Assembly: GCF_030296615.1 (NCBI RefSeq)
Contig: NZ_AP027732.1
Coordinates: forward strand, 1,550,001 to 1,614,000
Length of the DNA stretch: 64,000 nt
Reading direction: 5' to 3'
Source: Frondihabitans sucicola
Lineage (GTDB): Bacteria; Actinomycetota; Actinomycetes; Actinomycetales; Microbacteriaceae
Below the pieces are notes generated by a model, which searched no databases, was not told the DNA's origin, and was given only the letters and a program-made list of their open reading frames with translations. Numbering within the stretch: position 1 is the stretch's first letter; every line of letters starts with the position of its first letter. Below, in pieces: positions 54,353 through 62,488 of this stretch. Position numbers and translations under genes: made by a program.

Positions 54353-56913
54353 ATGTCGAATGCGCCTCTCGCCGCCCTGCTGTCCGAGTACTACGGGCCG
54401 AACGACACCACCGGCGACGGCACCTTCGACCCCGACACCGTCTACACCGACTTCGCCGCGTGGGCCGAGTCGCGCGGACTCCCGCTCTACCCGGCCCAGG
54501 ACGAGGCCATGATCGAGCTCGTCTCCGGTGCTTCCGTGATCCTGTCGACGCCGACGGGCACGGGCAAGTCGCTCGTGGCCGCGGGCGCTCACTTCGTCGC
54601 GCTCGCCACGGGCAGGCGCAGCTACTACACCGCACCCATCAAGGCTCTCGTCAGCGAGAAGTTCTTCGCGCTCGTCGACCTCTTCGGCCCGGAGAACGTC
54701 GGTATGGTCACCGGCGATTCGTCCGTGAACGCCGATGCGCCGATCATCTGCTGCACCGCGGAGATCCTGGCCAACCTCGCTCTGCGCCACGGTGCGGCTG
54801 CCGAGGTCGGGCAGGTCGTGATGGACGAGTTCCACTTCTACGCCGACCCCGCGCGCGGCTGGGCGTGGCAGGTGCCGCTCCTCCTGCTGCCCGACGTGCA
54901 GTTCCTGCTCATGTCCGCCACCCTCGGCAACGTCGAGAAGATCAGCGACGACCTCGGCCGTCGAACCGGCGAGCCGGTCGCTCTCGTCACCGGCGTCGAG
55001 CGCCCGGTGCCGCTGCACTACTTCTACGCGACGACTCCCGTGCACGAGACCGTCGAAGACCTGCTCTCGACCGGCGAGGCTCCCATCTACGTCGTCCACT
55101 TCTCGCAGGCCGCCGCCCTCGAGCGGGCGCAGGCGCTGTCGAGCATCAAGATCGCCAGCCGGGAGCAACGCGACGAGATCGCCTCCCTGATCGCGGGGTT
55201 CCGTTTCTCCACCGGCTTCGGCAAGACTCTCAACCGCCTCGTGCGCGCGGGCATCGGCGTGCACCACGCCGGCATGCTGCCCAAGTACCGGCGGCTCGTC
55301 GAGCAGCTCGCCCAGCGCGGTCTGCTCCGGGTGATCTGCGGCACCGACACGCTCGGCGTGGGCATCAACGTGCCGATCCGGACGGTCCTGCTCACGGCGC
55401 TCACCAAGTTCGACGGCACCAGGATGCGCCAGCTCACCGCGCGCGAGTTCCACCAGGTCGCCGGGCGGGCCGGGCGGGCCGGTTACGACACCGCCGGAAC
55501 CGTCACGCTCGAGGCCCCCGAACACGAGATCGAGAACCTGTCGCAGATCAAGAAGGCCGGCGACGACCCGAAGAAGAAGCGCAAGATCATCCGCAAGAAA
55601 GCCCCCGACGGCTTCGTGTCGTGGGGCGAGCCGTCGTTCTTCAAGCTGATCGAGGCCGAGCCGGAGCCCTCACCTCCAGCATGCAGATCACCCACGCCAT
55701 GCTCCTCAACGTGATCGCCCGCGGCGGCGACGCCTTCGCGAACGTGCGGACGCTCGTCTTCGACAACCACTCGTCGAAGGCGCAGCAGTTCGCCCTCGCC
55801 CGCCAGGCGATCTCGATCTACCGGGCGCTGCGCGAGTCGGGCGTCGTCGAGCAGTTCCCCGGGATTCCGACCGCGGAAGACCCGGATCCTGCGCCCTCCA
55901 TTCGCCTCACGGTCGACCTGCAACCGAACTTCGCCCTCAACCAGCCGCTGTCGCCGTTCGCGCTCGCCACGTTCGAGGTGCTCGACCCCTCGTCGGATTC
56001 GTATGCCCTCGACATGGTGTCGGTCGTCGAGTCGACCCTCGACGATCCGCGGCCGATCCTGTCGCAGCAGCAGTTCAAGGCCCGGGGCGAGGCGGTGGCG
56101 GCGATGAAGCAGGAGGGCATCGAGTACGACCAGCGCATGGAGCTGCTCGAGGAGGTCACCTGGCCGAAGCCGCTCGACGAGCTGCTGACGGCGCTGTTCG
56201 AGACGTACAAGGCGTCGCAGCCGTGGATCGGCGACTTCGAGCTCTCGCCCAAGTCGGTCGTGCGCGACCTGTACGAGCGGGCGATGACGTTCGGCGACTA
56301 CGTGAACTTCTACGGGCTCGCCCGGTCGGAGGGACTCGTGCTCCGCTACCTGTCCGACGCCTACCGGGCGCTTCGACAGACCATCCCGAACGAGTCGAAG
56401 ACCGACGACCTGCTCGACATCATCGAGTGGCTCGGCGAGCTCGTGCGGCAGGTCGACTCGTCGCTGCTCGACGAGTGGGAGGAGATGGTCAACCCGACGG
56501 AGATCGCGGCGGAGCAGGCCATCGTGCCGCCCGTTCTCCGGACGCTCACCGGCAACCACCGGGCGTTCCGCGTGCTCGTACGCAACGAGCTGTTCCGGCG
56601 GGTGCAGCTGGCGGCGCTCGACGACGCCGACGCTCTGGGCGAGCTCGACGCGGCGGCCGGCTTCGACGCGGACGCGTGGGGCGCGGCCCTCGACGGGTAC
56701 TACGACGAGTACGACTCGATCGGCACCGGCCCGGGGGCTCGGTCCGCGGCGATGCTCGTCGTCACGGAGGGCCCGACCGCGTGGGAGGTGCGCCAGATCT
56801 TCGACGATCCCTCGGGCGACCACGACTGGGGCATCACCGGCACCGTCGACCTGGCCGAGTCGAACGAGCAGGGCCTCGCCGTGCTGCGCGTGACGGCCGT
56901 CGGCCCCGTCTAG
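54353..56913 (+). CDS. DEAD/DEAH box RNA helicase with DUF3516 (apparent frameshift at 55667-55669)
   Basis: A superfamily 2 helicase of 853 residues after repair. Motif I SVILSTPTGTGKSLVAAG, motif Ib TAPIKALVSEKFF, motif II VVMDEFHFYAD, motif III FLLMSATLG, motif V GTDTLGVGINVP and motif VI FHQVAGRAGRAG are all intact. After EAEPE the frame breaks at a C3 run; a fourth C gives PLTSSMQITHAMLLNVI and the DUF3516 C-terminal region to the stop at 56913. Such proteins are Ski2/Brr2-like RNA helicases, thought to act in RNA processing or decay. Transcribed alone between stem-loops. Confidence 0.9.
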
Positions 56914-56953
56914 CCCGGCCCCGCCGAGCCCGGCCCTGCCGTAAGACGTTTCC

Positions 56954-56991
56954 CGGACGATTCAACCTGCCGCGGCAGGGCGATTCGTCCG
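56954..56991. terminator. 38-bp imperfect palindrome after the helicase gene
   Basis: The outer arms CGGACGA (56954-56960) and TCGTCCG (56985-56991) enclose the perfect 14-bp palindrome CCTGCCGCGGCAGG. It lies 40 bases past the helicase stop and is followed at once by a T5 run (about 57004), a good bidirectional terminator. Confidence 0.65.
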
Positions 56992-56999
56992 CAACTCGT

Positions 57000-57416
57000 C
57001 TCGTTTTTGCAGGATCGGTGTCCGGCGGCGAACACTTCGACGAGGATTCGGAAGAAGGACGCCGATCCCATCGGCGTGAGGGCGGATCGGCCGGGTAGGT
57101 CGCCCGGGGCGCGGTGCCAGTACCCGGCGCTCCCGAGGTCGAGGACGCGGAATGCCGCGCCGGCGACCACAGCGGCGCCCTCGAGGAAGCGCCACGTCTC
57201 CGACCACGCGCGCGAAGACGGGCGGGGCGGTCAGCGATCCGGGTACCGGGGCGGCCGCATCGCGCAGCCGCGTCTCGATGACGGCGTCGTCGAATTCGAC
57301 GGGCTCCGGACCGTCGGCAAGCAGCCACGCCGGAGCGATGCCGTGCCACGAGACGCCTCGGCCGATGGCCCGGTTGGCGGGCAGGATCTCGATCAGCCGG
57401 CCGTACCCCTCGCGGC
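57000..57416 (-). pseudogene. fragment of an unidentified gene, frame broken near 57205
   Basis: In the minus-strand frame starting near 57416 the translation reads EGYGRLIEILPANRAIGRGV then SWHGIAPAWLLADGPEPVEF and RLRDAAAPVPGSLTAPPVF, which looks like real protein but has no start codon after a stop just upstream. Past about 57205 the protein-like reading moves to another frame (TWRFLEGAAVVAGAAFRVLD, LGSAGYWHRAPGDLPG). The 5' end abuts the 19-bp tandem array, so the gene has probably lost its start there and been frameshifted. I do not recognise the family. Confidence 0.4.
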
Positions 57417-57549
57417 CGCACGTACTTCAGAAGGTCGCGTGCGCCTCGGAAGGCGGCACGCGCCTCGGAAGGCGGCACGCGCCTCGGAAGGCCGCACGCG
57501 CCTTGGAAGGCGGCACGCGCCTCAGAAGGCCGCACGTGCTTCAGAAGAG
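57417..57549. repeat. 19-bp tandem repeat, seven contiguous copies
   Basis: Seven head-to-tail units with consensus GGCACGCGCCTCGGAAGGC (units starting at 57417, 57436, 57455, 57474, 57493, 57512 and 57531). The three middle units are nearly identical and the outer ones are degenerate, as in an array that grows from the centre. The last unit contains the rnhA stop codon. The unit length is not a multiple of three, and no spacers are present. Confidence 0.85.
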
Positions 57550-58068
57550 GGCGGGCGGCTCCGCAGCGGGAGCCGCGGCTTCGGCCGAGACGGTGGTGAC
57601 AGGCTTACCGGGCCAGCCGGGGCCGGAGGGCACGGGCCCACGCCGCTGGAACGCCTCGGCGGCCGTGCGCGCGCGGATGTCGGCGGCCTCGTTCATGACG
57701 TGGCCGACGTGGCCGCGCACCCACTCGAACGTCACGCGGCGTCCCTGAAGAGCCTCGTCGAGCTCCTTGATGATCTCGACGTTCATCACGGGCTTGCCGT
57801 CGGCCTTGCGCCAGCCCTTGCGCTTCCAGCCGGCCATCCACTCGGTGCAGGCCTTGATCGCGTACTGGCTGTCGCAGAGGATCAGCAGGTCGTCGTCTTC
57901 ATCGGCGGTCGCCCGGAGCAGTTCGAGCACGGCCGTCAGCTCGCCGACGTTGTTCGTGTTGCGGGGCCAGCCGCCGGCCGCCCAGCGGTCGTCGTCGACG
58001 TACCACGCCCATCCTGCGGGGCCGGGGTTGCCGAGGGCTGATCCGTCTGCTGCTGCTCGAATGGTCAC
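57541..58068 (-). CDS. rnhA: ribonuclease HI
   Basis: A 175-residue RNase H1 that cuts the RNA strand of RNA-DNA hybrids. The catalytic residues are visible: Asp in RAAADGSALGNPGPAGWAWY, Glu in NNVGELTAVLELL, Asp in LLILCDSQYAIKAC and Asp in HVMNEAADIRARTAAEA; the handle region WMAGWKRKGWRKADGKPVMN is also present. The C-terminal 40 residues are an Ala/Pro-rich extension beyond the E. coli length (155). The stop lies in the last unit of the 19-bp tandem array. Confidence 0.94.
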   Translation of the reverse strand: MTIRAAADGSALGNPGPAGWAWYVDDDRWAAGGWPRNTNNVGELTAVLELLRATADEDDDLLILCDSQYAIKACTEWMAGWKRKGWRKADGKPVMNVEIIKELDEALQGRRVTFEWVRGHVGHVMNEAADIRARTAAEAFQRRGPVPSGPGWPGKPVTTVSAEAAAPAAEPPALF

Positions 58069-58093
58069 CCGCCAACGCTACCGGGTGTCCCCT

Positions 58094-58186
58094 CCTCCCG
58101 AAATCGAAGGGGATTTTCGGCCGGGGGCCCGTCCTGGCCCGAGAACCGTGCCCCGTGCCCGAAGTCTCCTTCGATTTCGGGCGGGG
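58094..58186. repeat. REP/BIME-like paired inverted repeat, copy 3
   Basis: The left arm CCTCCCGAAATCGAAGGGGA begins at 58094 and the right arm (CTCCTTCGATTTCGGGCGGG, one substitution in the core) ends near 58186. The gap between arms is about 45 unrelated bases. Unlike copies 1 and 2 it lies between two genes of the same strand (the aldo/keto reductase end and the rnhA start). Confidence 0.8.
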
Positions 58187-58239
58187 CAGAGGGAGGGGCA
58201 GAGCAGGGGGCAGAGGGAGGGGCAGGGCGGGGCGCAGGA

Positions 58240-59070
58240 TCAGCCGACCTCGTCGGGGTGCGACCCCACCCGCTCGCCCGAGTCGAGCGCATCGATCACG
58301 CCGATGTCGTCGGCGTCGAGCTCGAAGCCGAACACGTCGAGATTCTCGGCGATGCGCGAGGGCGTGACCGACTTGGGGATGACGACGAGCCCCTGCTGCA
58401 GGTGCCACCGGATGACGGCCTGGGCGGTCGAGACGCCGTGCTTGGCGGCCAGCGCCAGCAAGGCCGGGTCTTCCAGGATGCGCCCGCGCGCGAGGGGCGA
58501 CCAGGCTTCGGTCACGATGTGGCGGGCGTCGCCGAAGGCCCGGAGCTCCCGCTGCTGGAGCCAGGGCTGCACCTCGATCTGGTTGATGACGGGCACGACG
58601 TCGGTCTCGCCGAGGAGCCGCTCGAGGTGGTGCGTCTGGAAGTTCGAGACGCCGATCGACCGGGTGCGCCCCTCCTCGCGGATCTTCTCCAGGGCGCGGT
58701 AGGTCTCGATGTAGAGGTCTTGTCTCGGCGCGGGCCAGTGGATGAGGTAGAGGTCGACGACGTCGACGCCGAGTTTGGACAGGCTGAGGTCGAACGAGCG
58801 GAGGGTGGAGTCGTACCCCTGCTGGTCGTTCCAGACCTTGGTGGTCAGGTAGACGTCGTCTCGCGCGAGGCCCGATGCCGCCAGCGCCCGGCCGACGCCG
58901 GCCTCGTTGCCGTAGTACTCCGCGGTGTCGAGGTGGCGGTAGCCGGCTTCGAGAGCGGTCGCGACGGTGCGCTCGGCCTCGTCGTCGTCGACCTTGTAGA
59001 CGCCGAGTCCGAGCTGCGGGATGGAGTTGCCGTCGTTGAGTCGGATCCGGGGGACCGCGTCGAGAGTCAT
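58240..59070 (-). CDS. aldo/keto reductase (2,5-diketogluconate reductase-like)
   Basis: A 276-residue NADPH-dependent reductase. The tetrad is visible: Asp and Tyr in YRHLDTAEYYGNEAGVG, Lys in YLTTKVWNDQQG, His in LYLIHWPAPRQ; the cofactor phosphate-binding motif VVIPKSVTPSRIAENLDVF is near residue 225. It matches the AKR5 group that reduces 2,5-diketo-D-gluconate and small aldehydes or ketones. It precedes rnhA on the same strand, separated by repeat copy 3. Confidence 0.94.
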   Translation of the reverse strand: MTLDAVPRIRLNDGNSIPQLGLGVYKVDDDEAERTVATALEAGYRHLDTAEYYGNEAGVGRALAASGLARDDVYLTTKVWNDQQGYDSTLRSFDLSLSKLGVDVVDLYLIHWPAPRQDLYIETYRALEKIREEGRTRSIGVSNFQTHHLERLLGETDVVPVINQIEVQPWLQQRELRAFGDARHIVTEAWSPLARGRILEDPALLALAAKHGVSTAQAVIRWHLQQGLVVIPKSVTPSRIAENLDVFGFELDADDIGVIDALDSGERVGSHPDEVG

Positions 59071-59122
59071 GTCTCGATTATCGGCCTCGCGCCTGTCCGC
59101 TCGGTGCGCACGTCGCAGCCCC

Positions 59123-59256
59123 GCGAGGGCAGCTCGCCGGGATCGGTGCGGGCTCCGTGTCTGCGAGGCGAGGGCAGCTCGCCTGGATCGGTGCGGGCTC
59201 CGTGTCGGCGGGGCGAGGTCAGCTCGCCTGGATCGGCACGGGCTCCGTGTCGGCGA
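59123..59256. repeat. 45-bp tandem repeat (about three copies) spanning an MFS stop codon
   Basis: The segment starting AGCTCGCC(T/G)GGATCGG recurs at 59131, 59176 and 59221, exactly 45 bases apart, with only a few substitutions. The copy at 59221 holds the last codons and TGA stop of the MFS gene (TCA on the plus strand); in the two downstream copies the stop position reads GCA, so the array could extend the protein in steps of 15 residues if the stop were lost. Confidence 0.8.
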
Positions 59257-60429
59257 GCGGGCTCGCGTCGGAGCCGCGCAGGTCGGGCAGCACGCGCTTG
59301 AACACGAGGGGCACCAGGATGCCCAGCAGCGCGAACGCGGACGCGACGAACAGCCCGCCCACGGTGCCGGTGCGGTCGATCAAGGCGCCGGCGATGGCCG
59401 AGCCGATCGCCGCCCCGATGAGCTGCCCGGTGCCGGCCCAGCCGTACGCCTCGGCCGTGTCGCTGAACCGCACGCTCGACGAGATGATCGCGAACATGAC
59501 CGCCAGGGCCGGGGCGATACCGACGCCGGCGATCAGCAGGGTCACGCAGAGCCAGACGAACGAGGTCGGGATGAAGACGGTGAGCGCGATGCCGACGAAC
59601 ACGATGGCCATGCGGATCGGCAGCGACCAGGGGCCCACGGCGAGGTGTCCGAGCAGCAGGCCGCCGGCCAGCGACCCGATCGCGAACACTGCGAGCACGA
59701 AGCCCGAGGCGGGGCTGCCGTCACCGAAGGCGCTGATGACCCCGGCCTCGACGGCGGAGCAGGTGCCGATGAGGAGGAAGCCGGTGACCGTGGAGAGGAG
59801 CACGGTGGGGCGGGCGAGTACCTTCCCGAACGACCGCTTGCTCTTCGGGATGCGGACCCTGCCGACCTCCGGAGACGCGATGAACCAGATGCCTCCGCCG
59901 ATGAGGAATAGGGCGGCGACCAGGATCGCGTAGACGGTGCCGATCTGCGTTCCTACGAACGTCGTGATGACGGGACCGGCGACCCAGATGATCTCCTGCG
60001 CCGAGGCGTCGAGCGAGAACAGCGGGGTGAGCTGCTTCGAGTTGACCATCTTGGGATAGATGGTGCGGACCGCCGGCTGGACCGGTGGCACGCTGAGCCC
60101 CGCGACGAACCCGACGACCATGTAGAGGGGAGTGTCAGGTCGGCGAGCGCGAACACCACCAGGCTCACGACGCAGATCGTCAGGGTGAGCAGGAGCACGG
60201 GGCGCATGCCCCAGATGCCCATCCAGCGGCTCGTGAGCGGGCCCGAGATCGCCTGCCCGACACTCGTCGCAGCCAGGACGAGACCGGCCGCGCCGTACGA
60301 GCCGGTGTTGTGCTCGACGTGCAGCAGGAAGGCGAGCGAGAGCATGCCGAAGGGGAACCGGGCCGTCAATTGTGCGGCGATGATCCGCGCGACGCCCGGC
60401 GTCTTCAGAAGATTCGAATAGGCGCCCAC
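59219..60429 (-). CDS. MFS transporter (apparent frameshift at 60127-60130)
   Basis: A 403-residue permease after one repaired base, with about 12 helices. The first 110 residues (GTG start; GVARIIAAQLTARFPFGMLS, GPLTSRWMGIWGMRPVLLLT, CVVSLVVFALAD) are in one frame and the rest (LYMVVGFVAGLSVPPVQPAV, SKRSFGKVLARPTVLLSTVT, LCVTLLIAGVGIAPALAVMF) in another; CTCCCCTCT to CTCCCCCTCT joins them as LTLPLYMVVG. It resembles drug/metabolite-export MFS proteins. Substrate unknown. Its last codons lie in the 45-bp minisatellite. Confidence 0.87.
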
Positions 60430-60459
60430 GAGGGAACAAGTCTACGGAACCCGCGGGGT

Positions 60460-62488
60460 TCAGGCGATCGCGAAGCGGAAGCGGTAGGTCAGGTCGTCCT
60501 CGAACCACTGCGGGAAGTTCGTCGGCCAGAGATTGTCGTGCAGGATCACGTGGGCTCCCGCCTCAGGATCGGGCAGAGCTCGGTCGAATCGGAGCAGTTC
60601 GGGCTTCCCGAGGGCCACCACGGGAGCGTCCAGAGAGGTCACGGTCAGTGCCCCGGCGTCTCCGGTGAATCGGAGGCCGTCGACGGCGTGCACGCGGCGG
60701 GCCCCGCCCCGGACGACGCGCTGGGGATCGACCTCCGTACCGAGCTTGTCGAGGGTCCAGCGTCCGGGGATCGCGGGGACGATCGCCAGGAGGCTCGCCT
60801 CCGGCAGGCGCGTGGCGCGTTTGCCGTGCGTCGTGAGCGAGAGATCGACGCGCCGGTTGGATCGGGAGAAACGGTAGACGAGCGTGAGCCGCTGCGGGGC
60901 CCCGAACGGGGAGATCGCTTCGTCCGGCAGGGTCAGGTGGATCGTCACGACGTCGGCGTCCGGCGTGGCCGAGAACTCGCGAGCAGACACCCGCGGCGCG
61001 AAGTCGGTGTGCCGCGCCGTCGCGGAGGACTCGCGGAGCCCGAGTCGCGTCTGGTCGGGGAGCGCCCACTCGGCGTTCGCGTCGACGTCGCGGCAGTACT
61101 CGGCCACCCAGGTGTCGTAGTCCGTGGCGTCGTAGGTCAGATAGACGAACCGGCCGGCGACGTGGTCGCTGTCGAACCACGCGGTGCCGCGATCGTCCAC
61201 GAGCTCGGCCACGGCGCCGGTGTCGTCGAACCGAGCTCGGAAGAGGCCGAGTCGTTCGGGCACGGTGGCCGCGCCGGCGGAGATCTCGGAGGGCGTCGAC
61301 GCGACCGCTTGGGTGAGCTCTGACGCGACTGTTCGGGTGAGCTCCGCCTCGGCTGCCGCCCGGTTCGCGGGGAGAGCGCGGCCAGCGCCTGGTCGATCCG
61401 GTCGCGCTGCTCCTGCCAGGACGCTTCGAACGCTGCGAACGAGAACGCGGTGCCGGGGACGAGATCCTGTGCTCTCGCCCGCTCGAAGTCGGGTCGGTCG
61501 TAGCTCGAGAAATCGGGCAGGAACGTCTTCTGGTCTTCACCCCAGGTGTGCTCGGCGACGAGCAGGAGGGGGTCGCTGAACGAGGTGTACTCGGCGTCGC
61601 CGACGGCCAGGCCGCCATCGTCCACGAGCGCCGATCGCGCTCGCAGAAGCGAGCGGAACCGCGAGAGCAGAAGGGGTCGGACGCGGGCCCGTGGATCCAG
61701 GTGTCGCCGATCTCGTCCTCGAGAGTGGGGAGGGTGTCCCGGATGCCGTCGACGGCCTGCGCGAACGCGTCGAACGTGGAGGCCACGATCCTCGCCCCCG
61801 GGTACTCGTTCCGGAGACGGGCGAACAGCGCCACCACGGCGTCGCGCGAGGGCGGCCCCAGATTGTCGTTCGTGTGGGCGACGTACAGGGCGTCGCGAAG
61901 CCCGGGCGCGGTGAAGGCTTCGCCCTGGGCCGTCGAGCCGTACTCACCCTGGTAGTGGACGACGACCTCGGAGCCGTCCGGCGCCCGCCAGACGAACAAC
62001 TCGGGAACGTCGGGGAGCGCCGAGACGGGGTTCACGCCCAGGTGGAGATAGCGGACGCCCGCCCGGGCGAGGAACGGGACGAGACCGATCGTGTGACCGG
62101 GAACGTCGGTCATCTTGGCGGCGATCCTGGTGGTTCCGAAGCGTTCGTCGAGGCGCTTCGAGATCGACAGCGCGTACTCGACGAGGGGCCCGTCCATGAG
62201 CTCCGTGTGCGTCGAGCAGGCGAGGGCGTGCCAGACGATCCGGCCGCCCGCGATCGCCTCCTCCATCCGCGCCACTCCGTGAGGGTCGGCTCGATCGAGA
62301 AAGGCCTTCACGAGCCAGGATCCCGTCGTCCAGACGAACGAGGCGTCGGGCGACTCGGCGAGCTCCTCGGCCAGGTCGAGGGCACGCGGGATCCAGTGCT
62401 CGACGTACTCGTCGAGTACGGCGTCCGCGCGCCCCGTGAACCCCAGATCGAGATGCGTCTTGAAGACGACGTGGACCGTCTCGATCAC
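60460..62488 (-). CDS. DUF5054 (GH38-like) protein (two apparent frameshifts, 61673 and 61369)
   Basis: About 676 residues after repair. The N-terminal barrel resembles GH38 alpha-mannosidase: VHVVFKTHLDLGFTGRADAV has the H-x-D metal pair, AAKMTDVPGHTIGLVPFLAR carries the nucleophile-type Asp, and THTELMDGPLVEYAL adds a further His/Glu. The breaks are at GACCCCTTC (restores DPLLLSRFRSLLRARSALVD) and CTCCCCGCG (restores SPANRAAAEAELTRTVASEL). The C-terminal beta region ends DDLTYRFRFAIA. No signal peptide, so it probably acts on imported glycans. The GTG start overlaps the GH38 gene upstream (GTGA), so the two are coupled. Confidence 0.85.

Noticed and set aside
57417..57549. CRISPR array
   Set aside because: The repeats are contiguous with no spacers, and no cas genes are present.
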